Positions 8,522 through 16,122 of a stretch of DNA of 44,994 nt are shown in pieces. The position numbers and the translations under genes are program-made. The stretch is from the NCBI GenBank assembly GCA_023250095.1, contig JAHFBI010000004.1, positions 1 through 44,994 on the forward strand, given 5' to 3'. The notes under the pieces were generated by a model. The model saw nothing but the letters and a program-made list of their open reading frames with translations, did no database searches and was not told where the DNA came from. How positions within the stretch are numbered: position 1 is the first letter of the stretch; each line of letters opens with the position of its first letter. Origin of the DNA: Candidatus Melainabacteria bacterium. GTDB lineage: Bacteria > Cyanobacteriota > Vampirovibrionia > Obscuribacterales > Obscuribacteraceae.

Positions 8522-9747
8522 AGCTTTCCTTCACCTGGTTCTGAATCCCACTGCCTTAGATCGGAGGGGGTGATGTGGCGAGTGTAAATGCGAGGCATGC
8601 GGGCTCTCAGGCGGCAACAAAGTTCATATGTCACGGTATCGAGCAAGTTGGCCCAGGTAGAAAGATAAAGTGTCGTCTCGGCCGTCCATCTGCGATCAAT
8701 GTTTCCCGGGTGACAACCGGTGTCGGCACCGATTAAAGTTACCACGTCGCCTTCCTGTGCCTCCTCAACGTCGGTGATGTCGAAGAGCATCTGGTCCATG
8801 CTGATGAGTCCAATCTGCTGGACTTTCATGCCGTGCAAGAGTCCGGAGATACGGTTGGAAAGACCGCGGTCTATGCCGTCGCCGTAGCCTATGGGGATGG
8901 AGGCGATGCGGCTTCGGCGTTGAGCCGTCCATGTCTGGCTGTAGCCTACCGATTCGCCCGCTTCGATGTCCTGCATGTGGTTGATGCGCCCGCGCACGGA
9001 CATGGCTGGCTTCACCACCGGCGATACCTGGCGTGGCTCGAGCCCATAGAGGATCAGCCCAGGGCGCACCATATCATGGTGTGTCTCCGGGAACAATCTG
9101 GTGGCATCTCCCGAGGACAGGTGGGCCAGGTCGACGACTGCCCCGAGTTCCCTTACTTTTGCCAGAATCTCCTGAAAACAGTCGTTCTGCCTGGCGGTCA
9201 TTGCTGCCTCGTCGGCTTTGGCTAGATGGCTGAAGACTCCGGCAAGCCTGATCATTGGACGGTCGAGCAGGTTAGCCAGTGTTTCCGGGACTCTGGAGGG
9301 CGCAACGCCCAGCCTGTGCATGCCGGTGTCGACCTTCAAATGAACGCTTGCGACCTTTTGAGTTTGCAGGGCAGCTTCTTCGATGTCCTTTATCTGCGAG
9401 GCGGACGTAACGGTTAACTGGAGGTCGGACTCGATGGCGGTTGCCAGCGCCCAGGATGGGCACGGGCTCAGCAACAAGATTGGTTCCTTGACACTGGCGC
9501 CTCGCAGCTGGCAGCCCTCGTCGACGGAAGCGACGCCGAACCAGTTGGCTCCGGAGGCAGCCAGCACTTCGGCTGTGCCAACCGCCCCGTGGCCGTATGC
9601 ATCGCTCTTCACAACCGCCATGATTTTTGTGCCAGGCTTCAGCCAGGAAGCAATCAAGGCGATGTTGTGCTCGATGGCTCCCAGATCAACTTCTACCCAG
9701 GCATCTCGGCGGACCGAAGCGATAATCGGTTGGCGGGATGCAAGCAT
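8518..9747 (-). CDS. alr: Alanine racemase
   Basis: A 409-residue PLP enzyme interconverting L- and D-alanine, the latter needed for peptidoglycan. The PLP-binding lysine is K47 in MAVVKSDAYGHG, and the second catalytic base is Y269 in ESVGYSQTW. Also visible are VHLKVDTGMHRLG, HLSSGDATR, MVRPGLILYG and the C-terminal GYGDGIDRGLSNR. The length is a little above the usual 360-390 because of short extensions at both ends: an N-terminal lead of about 14 residues and an Arg-rich tail. It heads the alr-nadD-yqeK group and is divergent from the HU gene; their promoters should lie in 9748-10000. Confidence 0.95.
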   Translation of the reverse strand: MLASRQPIIASVRRDAWVEVDLGAIEHNIALIASWLKPGTKIMAVVKSDAYGHGAVGTAEVLAASGANWFGVASVDEGCQLRGASVKEPILLLSPCPSWALATAIESDLQLTVTSASQIKDIEEAALQTQKVASVHLKVDTGMHRLGVAPSRVPETLANLLDRPMIRLAGVFSHLAKADEAAMTARQNDCFQEILAKVRELGAVVDLAHLSSGDATRLFPETHHDMVRPGLILYGLEPRQVSPVVKPAMSVRGRINHMQDIEAGESVGYSQTWTAQRRSRIASIPIGYGDGIDRGLSNRISGLLHGMKVQQIGLISMDQMLFDITDVEEAQEGDVVTLIGADTGCHPGNIDRRWTAETTLYLSTWANLLDTVTYELCCRLRARMPRIYTRHITPSDLRQWDSEPGEGKL

Positions 9748-10000
9748 TAGTAATTTCTCGAAATCTGAGCTGGTTGAAAAGCTTGATAGGCTAGAACTTT
9801 ATGCTAGCATGGGCACATTCGTAGTCATCAGGTAGTCGTGGAAGTCCTTTCAATCAGGACTGGAAGCACTCGGATGCATCTCTTTAGCATATCAATGCAA
9901 GGCTTTGCGCCGAACCGGTCGCTCCAGATGGTTCCATGGCTAAATGCTTCATTACGGTGGAGTCTCTGGTCATTCCGGTGAATCTGGGAGTTGAAGCACT

Positions 10001-10282
10001 TTGAATAAAGCTGAATTGGTAGATGTAGTAGCAAAAGATGCCGGCACCACCAAAAAGGATGCTGAGCAAGTCATCAACGCCATGATGGACGCCATCGTCA
10101 AGCGCGTCGCCGCAGGCGAAAGAGTAACACTGGTTGGCTTTGGCACTTTCGAAGCTCGCCAGCGCAAAGCCCGTACGGGAAGGAATCCCAAAACCAACGA
10201 GCCGTTGCAAATTCCGGCCAAGAGAGTGCCCGGATTCAGGGTTGGTAAAGAGTTCAGCGAAGCGGTCAACAAAAAACGCTAG
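10001..10282 (+). CDS. HU-type histone-like DNA-binding protein
   Basis: A 93-residue HU/IHF-family protein that bends and compacts DNA as a dimer. It begins MNKAELVDVVAKDAG and carries the core VTLVGFGTFEARQRKARTGR and NP followed by the arm and PGFRVGKEF, all typical of HU. The start is TTG at 10001; a weak GGGAG lies about 11 bases before it. The gene is 22 bp upstream of the Gfo/Idh oxidoreductase gene, so the two are probably co-transcribed, although HU genes are usually strongly expressed on their own. Confidence 0.95.
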   Translation: MNKAELVDVVAKDAGTTKKDAEQVINAMMDAIVKRVAAGERVTLVGFGTFEARQRKARTGRNPKTNEPLQIPAKRVPGFRVGKEFSEAVNKKR

Positions 10283-10304
10283 TTGCCGTTTCTAAGGGGT
10301 CTAA

Positions 10305-11288
10305 TTGGAGTCAGCGAAAGTAGCCGTAATCGGTATCGGGAACTGGGGCAAAAACCTGGTCCGCAATTTTGCTCATCTGGGGGCCTTGCGGCTTGTTTGC
10401 GACGTCGATGAGAAGCGGCTGGAGAATGTGCGGCGCGAACATCCCTCTATTTTGACTACTGACTGCCTCGAGAAGGTGCTGGGCGACCCGGAAGTGAAAG
10501 CCGTGGTGATAGCCACGCCCAGCGACAGCCATTTCGAGGTGGCCAAGCGTGCCTTGCTTGCTGGCAAGCATGTCTATGTCGAAAAGCCTCTCGCTCGTTC
10601 AGTCGAACATGCCGAAGAACTGGATCAGCTGGCTACCGAGCGCAATTTGATCCTGATGGTCGGGCACCTGTTGCTCTATCACCCTGCCGTCAACTGTTTG
10701 AAAGATCTGATTGCCTCGGGAGAGCTTGGCGAGTTGAGATTCATTCGCTCCGATCGCATGAATTTCAACACTTCCAGGCGCGACTGGAGTGTGCTCTGGG
10801 ATCTGGCTCCACATGATATCTCCATGATGAGTTACCTGCTCGATTGCGATGCTGCCGAAGTGGACAGGGTCGGAGGCTGGGACACTCATGGCGATGCTTT
10901 GATCGATGTGGCTTACCTGGACCTGATGTTTCGCGGAGCCGGGCGCGCCGTGCCCGGCCAAATAAGAAACAGCTGGATCGATCCGCAGAAGCTCGTGCGT
11001 CTGACAGTGAATGGCAGCTTGAAAACAGCCGTCCTCAATGATACACAGGTGGAAAACAAGCTGGCTCTCCACAGCCTGACGCGCTCCGGGCGCATGGTTG
11101 TTGAATATCCGTCCTATCCGGATCTCGAGCCCCTTCATCTTGAGTGCGAGCACTTCCTTGACTGCGTGAACACAGGTGAACGCCCGCGCACCGACGCCAA
11201 CAATGCCTATCAGGTGGTGCGCGTTCTCTCGGAAGTGGAAGAAAGATTGTCCAGGCGTCCTGCTTTGAAAGCGGCAGCGTCTCGATAA
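10305..11288 (+). CDS. Gfo/Idh/MocA-family NAD(P)-dependent oxidoreductase
   Basis: A 327-residue protein. A Rossmann dinucleotide fold occupies residues 1-120, with GIGNWG at 10-15 and the family's E-K-P at 93-95 (VYVEKPLARS), whose lysine is catalytic in characterised members. The C-terminal alpha/beta domain includes WDLAPHDISMMSYLL, where the His is the usual second catalytic position. It resembles sugar-nucleotide 3-dehydrogenases of the WlbA kind, but that subfamily assignment is only a guess. It starts at a TTG (10305) preceded by AAGGGGT at 10294-10300, and lies just downstream of HU. The tRNA-Gly gene follows under its own promoter. Confidence 0.88.
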   Translation: MESAKVAVIGIGNWGKNLVRNFAHLGALRLVCDVDEKRLENVRREHPSILTTDCLEKVLGDPEVKAVVIATPSDSHFEVAKRALLAGKHVYVEKPLARSVEHAEELDQLATERNLILMVGHLLLYHPAVNCLKDLIASGELGELRFIRSDRMNFNTSRRDWSVLWDLAPHDISMMSYLLDCDAAEVDRVGGWDTHGDALIDVAYLDLMFRGAGRAVPGQIRNSWIDPQKLVRLTVNGSLKTAVLNDTQVENKLALHSLTRSGRMVVEYPSYPDLEPLHLECEHFLDCVNTGERPRTDANNAYQVVRVLSEVEERLSRRPALKAAASR

Positions 11289-11320
11289 GTTAAATGTTTG
11301 TCGATAGGGTATGATCAATT

Positions 11321-11349
11321 TTGATCGCTGCGGACTGCAGCGCTATAAT
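11321..11349 (+). promoter_or_regulatory. Promoter of the tRNA-Gly gene
   Basis: A -35 element TTGATC (11321-11326) and a perfect -10 TATAAT (11344-11349) are separated by 17 bp. This places transcription start about 10 bases before the tRNA at 11366. It is the clearest sigma-70-type promoter in the window. Confidence 0.8.
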
Positions 11350-11365
11350 TAGTGTTTCGTGTGGT

Positions 11366-11440
11366 GCGGGAGTAATTCAGTGGTAGAATGCCTCCTTGCC
11401 AAGGAGGATGTCGCGAGTTCGAGCCTCGTCTCCCGCTCCA
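11366..11440 (+). tRNA. tRNA-Gly (anticodon GCC), CCA encoded
   Basis: 75 bases fold as a tRNA. The acceptor arm GCGGGAG pairs with CTCCCGC, the D arm contains TTCAGTGGTAGAA, and the anticodon stem CCTCC/GGAGG encloses the loop TTGCCAA with anticodon GCC. The T arm is CGAGTTCGAGCCTCG, and the discriminator T is followed by an encoded CCA. It reads GGC and GGT codons. It has its own promoter upstream and an intrinsic terminator 26 bases downstream, so it is a single-gene unit. Confidence 0.97.
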
Positions 11441-11465
11441 TTTTTTTCAGGCTTCTATAGTTGGA

Positions 11466-11492
11466 AAAAGCCACCAGACAGGTGGCTTTTTT
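11466..11492 (+). terminator. Rho-independent terminator after tRNA-Gly
   Basis: AAAAAGCCACC (11466-11475) pairs with GGTGGC (11481-11486) across the 5-base loop AGACA and is followed by six T residues (11487-11492). A-tract, hairpin and T-tract are all present, so it may work in both directions. Confidence 0.9.
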
Positions 11493-11774
11493 GTTGGACT
11501 GTTTTTTGTTTCTTGTCCAGTGTTTCTTGATTTGGCTGGCATAGAGCTAAACGTTTGTCCGCCCTATAACAGTTCCTTGGCACAAGGCTCTGTCTGCGAA
11601 TCTGTTGAATATATACTTCTGTCGAGGTAACTCTTTTTAGGGAGTGCCGGCAAACCCGGGCGGGATTTGAGTGTCTGCCTTGCGTTGACTCTGATATATT
11701 ACCGACAGTGCTATTCTTTAAAATTATTTTGGCTATACTTCGGTAAGACAAGCTATGGGGAGGCTTAATCACAA
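11493..11774 (+). other. Intergenic stretch between the tRNA terminator and the next membrane protein gene
   Basis: With the terminator, this makes 334 bp without a protein gene. It is AT-richer than its surroundings near 11690-11740. A TTGACT at 11685-11690 and TATACT at 11734-11739 are promoter-like singly but badly spaced. A GGGGAGG ribosome site-like stretch precedes the gene at 11775. I see nothing else. Confidence 0.4.
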
Positions 11775-12278
11775 ATGGCTGAGGAAGGACAAGCAGCAAA
11801 TCAAGCTTCCGAGCAGGAAAATGGAGCTGTAAGCTCCCCTTCGGGCTCCGACGCCGATGCGCTGAAGATGGCGGCAGATTCGGTAATCAACAGACGTTCG
11901 CGCTGGTTGAGCAGTCTGGCTGCTCTTCGCTATGTCGGTAGCGTCTCCAAAGACCAGGAGATAAAAGTTCGTGACAGCGACCGCGCCACGGCAGTGGCCC
12001 TTCTTGTATGTTGCTTTGCTGCTTTGATCTGTCTGTTGATACCGCAACTGGAAGCGCATCGCATCAACTTCATCCTGGCAGCCGATGCCCTGGTCGGCGT
12101 CGCTCTCATGATGTACGTAGCCAATCGTTTCGGAATCGTTACTACCTTTCTTCCCCGGCAAGCGATGCTTACCTGGCAATTGATGCTCGGCTCCAGTCTC
12201 CTTGGAATCTTTCTCACCATCAATCTGGCGCTTTTCCTGGCTGCCATCATCGCCAACAGGATCATCATCCCCCGCTGA
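11775..12278 (+). CDS. Hypothetical integral membrane protein
   Basis: A 167-residue protein that I do not recognise. The first ~65 residues are polar and Ser/Ala/Glu-rich, probably cytoplasmic and disordered. They are followed by three to four hydrophobic segments: about 74-91 (VALLVCCFAALICLLIPQ), 98-117 (FILAADALVGVALMMYVANR) and 133-163 (LMLGSSLLGIFLTINLALF and beyond, perhaps two helices), ending in a short basic tail. The start ATG follows a GGGGAGG about 12 bases upstream. It stands alone between the tRNA unit and tig. No function can be proposed. Confidence 0.7.
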   Translation: MAEEGQAANQASEQENGAVSSPSGSDADALKMAADSVINRRSRWLSSLAALRYVGSVSKDQEIKVRDSDRATAVALLVCCFAALICLLIPQLEAHRINFILAADALVGVALMMYVANRFGIVTTFLPRQAMLTWQLMLGSSLLGIFLTINLALFLAAIIANRIIIPR

Positions 12279-12653
12279 TCGCTGCTCCCTGACAGCCGTC
12301 AACAGATAAGGAACACCTCGCCTATATTTTGCAAAGTAGATGAAGCTCGCACACGGCGTCCTTACCTGTGTTCATCCTTGATCAGCAGCTTCCCGGCTTC
12401 GTGATACAATCGCCTCTGTCCTTTATCAGCGCCCGTCTTGCAGCCGGTTTCCCGTCCGAAAGCACGTTGGCAAAGGCTGTCAGGATGGAATGTCCCCAAG
12501 CTACCGAAGCGCCGGAGACGAGGGAAAGAAGGTAGCTAGCGAGTGAGAGCGGCGAGGAGCCGGTCAAGCGAGCGGGTAAACAGCGGAGGCGGCAAGGGAC
12601 GAAGCCGCCGGAGCGATTAATAAAGAAACAAAGGAAAAAACGAGGGAACGAAG
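12279..12653 (+). other. Intergenic region upstream of tig, containing one repeat copy
   Basis: 375 bp without a protein gene. It holds an extended -10-like sequence TGATACAAT (12402-12410), a candidate tig promoter without a well-spaced -35. It also holds a copy of the dispersed repeat at 12535-12620 and, just before that, a degraded partial match (12505-12534). A purine-rich stretch GAGGGAACGAAG leads into the tig ATG. Confidence 0.5.
12535..12620 (+). repeat. Dispersed intergenic repeat, copy at locus 1
   Basis: An 86-bp copy of the repeat family also found at 31771-31857 and 36504-36693. It opens GCTAGCGAGTGAGAGCGGCG and ends GCCGGAGCGATTAA. Two hairpins are visible: CGGC-GAGGA-GCCG, and near the end GGCGGC (12588-12593), loop AAGGGACGAA, GCCGCC (12604-12609). 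The second stem differs from the other loci at paired positions on both arms. The copy ends 33 bp before the tig start codon, so it lies in the tig leader if transcribed from upstream. Confidence 0.85.
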
Positions 12654-14000
12654 ATGAAGGTCAGCCTGGAGAAGGAAGGCACTAATGTGGTCAAGCTGGG
12701 AGTCGAGATAGATTCCGACAAGGCAAAGAAAGCCTATGAAGTGGCCTGCCGCCAGCTCAGCCAGCGTGTGAAGATTCCCGGCTTCCGTCCCGGGAAAGTC
12801 CCGCGCAACATGATCGAGAAGACCTTTGGTGTGGATTACATCAAGCGTGAGGCGCTCGAACAGCTCGTCCCTGAGGTACTCGGGCGCGTAATTATGGATG
12901 AGAAACTGGATGTGATTACCGAGCCCCAGATAGATTCCTGGGTTTTCGAGCTGGGTCAGCCTTTGCAGCTGAACGCCCGCTTTGAAGTGCGTCCGGAAGT
13001 CGCTCTTGGGGATTACAGGGGGCTTGCTGTCAAAGTCCCCGCGGCGAAACTGCCGGAAGATGCCATGGACAAAGCTCTCAAGAGTCTGGCTGAAGCCAGG
13101 GTCTCCTGGCAGGCGGTGAGTGGGCGAGCTGTGGCTGCCGGCGATACGATTTTGATGGATTTCGAGTGTCATGTTGAAGGAAAGCTCGTAGAGGGTGGCA
13201 AAGCCGAAGGACTTTTGCTCGAAATCAAGGAAGGCAATTTCCTGGAAGGATTCTGCGAGCAGCTCGTCGGACAGGAGCCGGGGGGTGCCTGCGAGGTTAA
13301 GGCCAGCTTCCCGGATAATTACCGCAACCCAGAATTGGCGGGCAAGGATGCAGTTTTTCAGGTCCAGATCAAAGAATTGCGCGAGCGCAATGTTCCTGAG
13401 TGCAATGATGAGCTGGCGAAAGCCCTCGGGCAGGAGTCGCTCGATGCTCTCAAAGAAACCTTGAGTCAGCGCCTGGAAGAAGAAGTGAAGCAGGAGAATG
13501 AGACCCGGGTGCAGCGCATAGTAGTGGACGCTGCCGTAGCCATTGCCCAGGTCGACATCCCCCAGACCATGATTGACCGGGAGCGTGACCTGCTCATGGC
13601 TCATCTGGAGAGATATTTCGAGCAAAACGGGCAGAGCTGGGAAGCTTTCAAGCAATCCCCCGATTTCGAAAAGGTCCAGGAGGAAAAGCGGGAAGAAGCT
13701 CGGCAGCGAGTTTTAACGTCACTGGTTTTGGGCGCCGTTGTGCGTTCTGAGAGCATGTCCATTTCGGAGGAGGAAACCGCTCCCTATCTGGCAGAACTGG
13801 TTGCCAGGTATAATGTACCGATAGACCAGGTTGCCCGTGACGAAAAATTGCGCAGGGCATTTGATGAGCTCAGACGTCAGGCTATGGAGGAAGCTTTAAC
13901 CCGTAAGGTCGTGGAATACCTTACCGGGCAGGCAACTATTGAATTTGTGCCGGAAGAACCGGCTGGCGAGCCGGTAGCGGCGGAAGCCAGCGCTTCCTGA
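12654..14000 (+). CDS. tig: Trigger factor, ribosome-associated chaperone and prolyl isomerase
   Basis: A 448-residue protein. The ribosome-docking N-domain carries the signature GFRPGKVP at 43-50, followed by a central FKBP-like domain (GDTILMDFECHVEGK to LEGFCEQLVGQEPGG) and a long helical C-terminal chaperone domain. It binds nascent chains at the ribosome exit tunnel. A disordered Glu/Pro/Ala tail ends the protein. As in many bacteria it is the first gene of tig-clpP-clpX-lon. The upstream leader carries a copy of the dispersed repeat and a purine-rich stretch before the ATG. Confidence 0.96.
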   Translation: MKVSLEKEGTNVVKLGVEIDSDKAKKAYEVACRQLSQRVKIPGFRPGKVPRNMIEKTFGVDYIKREALEQLVPEVLGRVIMDEKLDVITEPQIDSWVFELGQPLQLNARFEVRPEVALGDYRGLAVKVPAAKLPEDAMDKALKSLAEARVSWQAVSGRAVAAGDTILMDFECHVEGKLVEGGKAEGLLLEIKEGNFLEGFCEQLVGQEPGGACEVKASFPDNYRNPELAGKDAVFQVQIKELRERNVPECNDELAKALGQESLDALKETLSQRLEEEVKQENETRVQRIVVDAAVAIAQVDIPQTMIDRERDLLMAHLERYFEQNGQSWEAFKQSPDFEKVQEEKREEARQRVLTSLVLGAVVRSESMSISEEETAPYLAELVARYNVPIDQVARDEKLRRAFDELRRQAMEEALTRKVVEYLTGQATIEFVPEEPAGEPVAAEASAS

Positions 14001-14018
14001 CTGGGGGACCTTGCGTCC

Positions 14019-14046
14019 TTGACAGAGAACGATAACCAGGTATCTT
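14019..14046 (+). promoter_or_regulatory. Probable promoter upstream of clpP
   Basis: A perfect -35 TTGACA (14019-14024) is followed after 16 bp by TATCTT (14041-14046), a two-mismatch -10. It lies in the 92-bp gap between tig and clpP and would allow clpP-clpX to be transcribed independently of tig. Sequence match only. Confidence 0.5.
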
Positions 14047-14092
14047 TGCCTTAAGTTATTTTTGCCAAAGTGACAGGAGAGAAACGAAAGTA

Positions 14093-14761
14093 ATGACAAT
14101 TCCCAGAATCCCTTCTTACCAGGATGTATATGACCTTTGGAGCATAACTCCCGGTGCTTATTACCCGCCTACGGTTATTGAAACCACGGCAAGGGGCGAG
14201 AGGGCATTCGATATATTCTCGCGTCTTTTGAGAGAGCGCATCGTTTTTCTGGGGATGCCGATTGACGACACTGTGGCTAATCTTGTTGTTGCTCAGCTCT
14301 TACTTCTCGAGGGCGAAGATCCGGAAAAAGACATCCGACTGTACATCAACAGTCCAGGCGGGTCCGTGACCGCGGGTATGGCCATCTATGACACTATTCA
14401 ACACATCCGTTCGGAAGTGTCGACTATCTGCCTGGGACAGGCCGCCAGCATGGGTGCTTTCTTGCTTGCAGCTGGAGCAAAGGGCAAGAGACTGGCTCTG
14501 CCGCATTCGCGTATCCTCATTCACCAGCCGCTCGGCGGGGCGCAGGGACAGGCAACGGATATCGAAATCGCCGCCCGGGAAATCATCCGTATGAAGCGCG
14601 AACTAAATGAGCTGCTGGCTAATCACACGGGGCAGTCAGTCAAGCAAATTGAAAAGGACACTGACCGCGACAATATCATGACTGCCCAGGAGGCAAAAGA
14701 ATACGGGATTGTAGATGAGGTAATCGTGCGTCTGGAGCAAGCTCCGCTTGCTGCTGTCTAG
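14093..14761 (+). CDS. clpP: ATP-dependent Clp protease proteolytic subunit
   Basis: A 222-residue serine protease subunit that forms the double-heptamer chamber. The catalytic triad is S119 ([11 protein letters not shown]), H144 ([10 protein letters not shown]) and D193 (DRDN), with the same residue spacing as in E. coli ClpP. The oxyanion and handle motifs ([17 protein letters not shown]) are intact. The N-terminus is longer than usual, with roughly 30 residues before the conserved [12 protein letters not shown]; it may be a propeptide or an extended axial loop. AGGAGA lies 12 bases before the ATG. It sits 30 bp before clpX. Confidence 0.96.
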   Translation: MTIPRIPSYQDVYDLWSITPGAYYPPTVIETTARGERAFDIFSRLLRERIVFLGMPIDDTVANLVVAQLLLLEGEDPEKDIRLYINSPGGSVTAGMAIYDTIQHIRSEVSTICLGQAASMGAFLLAAGAKGKRLALPHSRILIHQPLGGAQGQATDIEIAAREIIRMKRELNELLANHTGQSVKQIEKDTDRDNIMTAQEAKEYGIVDEVIVRLEQAPLAAV

Positions 14762-14791
14762 TGAATTGCCGTTACTCCACAGGTAAACCCT

Positions 14792-16084
14792 ATGCCCAAG
14801 CAATCAGACAACCGACTCAAATGTTCGTTCTGCGGCAAGAGCCAGGACCAGGTCAAGAAATTGATTGCCGGGCCGGGTGTCTACATATGCGACGAATGTG
14901 TTGATCTTTGCAATGAGATTCTCGACGAGGAACTCTTCGAGGGCGGTCCGAGCGCCACTCCGACTGAATCGGGTGTGCCGCAATTGCTCGATGTGCCAAA
15001 GCCAAAGGAAATCAAGAACTTCCTCGATCAGCACATCATAGGACAGACGGACCCCAAAAAGATTCTTTCAGTGGCCGTATACAATCATTACAAGCGCATC
15101 AACCACAATTCCGAGCTATCCGATCAAGTCGAGATTCAGAAATCCAATATTCTGCTTATCGGTCCGACCGGCTGTGGCAAGACGCTTCTGGCCCAGACTC
15201 TGGCCAAGTTTCTCGATGTTCCCTTTGCTGTGGCCGATGCCACCACTCTGACTGAAGCCGGCTATGTCGGCGAGGATGTCGAGAATATTCTGCTCAGGCT
15301 TTACCAGGCGGCGGATTACGACATCAAGAAGGCTGAGCGCGGCATCATCTACATCGACGAGATTGACAAGATCTCGCGCAAGTCGGAAAACACGAGCATC
15401 ACCCGGGATGTGAGTGGTGAAGGCGTACAGCAAGCCCTTCTCAAGATGATTGAGGGGACTGTGGCCAATGTTCCTCCCCAGGGAGGGCGCAAGCACCCGC
15501 ACCAGGAATTTATTCAAATCAATACCCAGAACATCCTTTTCATTTGCGGTGGGGCTTTTGTCGGTCTGGAGAAAATTGTCGAGTCGCGCATTTCCTCCAA
15601 TCGCAGTATCGGTTTCGGCTCGCAGGCGCCGCTCACGGCCTGGGAGCGCGAGCAAAGGGCCAGCAAGATTCTCAAGGAAGTCAGCCCTGACGATCTTCTC
15701 AAATTCGGGCTGATACCGGAATTTGTCGGACGGATGCCGGTGCTCGCCGTGCTTGAAGCTCTCGATGTGGAAGCGCTGGTACGTATCCTTATCGAGCCGA
15801 AGAATGCCATCGTCAAACAGTATCAGCAACTTTTGTCTCTCGATGGTGTGGATCTGCGCTTCGAGCCCGACGCCGTCCATGCGATAGCCGAAGAGGCAAT
15901 CAAGCGCAAGACCGGTGCCCGGGCTCTGAGGGCCATAGTCGAGGAAATCATGCTCGACATCATGTACGAAGTGCCTTCCCGCTCTGATATCAAGGTCTGC
16001 CATATAAGTAAGGAACTTGTCGAAAAGCGCTCTTCGGCAGAGTTGCTTGAATTACCCACCAAGCTCAAAGGCGAAATTGCTTGA
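14792..16084 (+). CDS. clpX: ATP-dependent Clp protease ATP-binding subunit ClpX
   Basis: A 430-residue AAA+ unfoldase that feeds substrates to ClpP. The N-terminal zinc domain has C11, C14, C33 and C36. Walker A is GPTGCGKT at 124-131, Walker B is IIYIDEIDK with D189-E190, and a pore-loop GYVGED is present. The RSIGFG sequence corresponds to the IGF loop that docks to ClpP. Complete and ordinary in length. It is followed 38 bp later by lon. Confidence 0.97.
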   Translation: MPKQSDNRLKCSFCGKSQDQVKKLIAGPGVYICDECVDLCNEILDEELFEGGPSATPTESGVPQLLDVPKPKEIKNFLDQHIIGQTDPKKILSVAVYNHYKRINHNSELSDQVEIQKSNILLIGPTGCGKTLLAQTLAKFLDVPFAVADATTLTEAGYVGEDVENILLRLYQAADYDIKKAERGIIYIDEIDKISRKSENTSITRDVSGEGVQQALLKMIEGTVANVPPQGGRKHPHQEFIQINTQNILFICGGAFVGLEKIVESRISSNRSIGFGSQAPLTAWEREQRASKILKEVSPDDLLKFGLIPEFVGRMPVLAVLEALDVEALVRILIEPKNAIVKQYQQLLSLDGVDLRFEPDAVHAIAEEAIKRKTGARALRAIVEEIMLDIMYEVPSRSDIKVCHISKELVEKRSSAELLELPTKLKGEIA

Positions 16085-16122
16085 GGCTCGCCTCGACAAT
16101 ACCTTGAGCTGAGAGAGTCTGC

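Noticed and set aside
12564-13655. 363-residue minus-strand frame spanning tig and its leader
   Set aside because: It is antisense to tig, and its similarity to another minus frame at 31611-31832 comes only from the shared repeat.
15116-16003. 295-residue minus-strand frame over clpX
   Set aside because: Antisense to clpX, which is intact and recognisable; long shadows are expected in GC-rich coding DNA.
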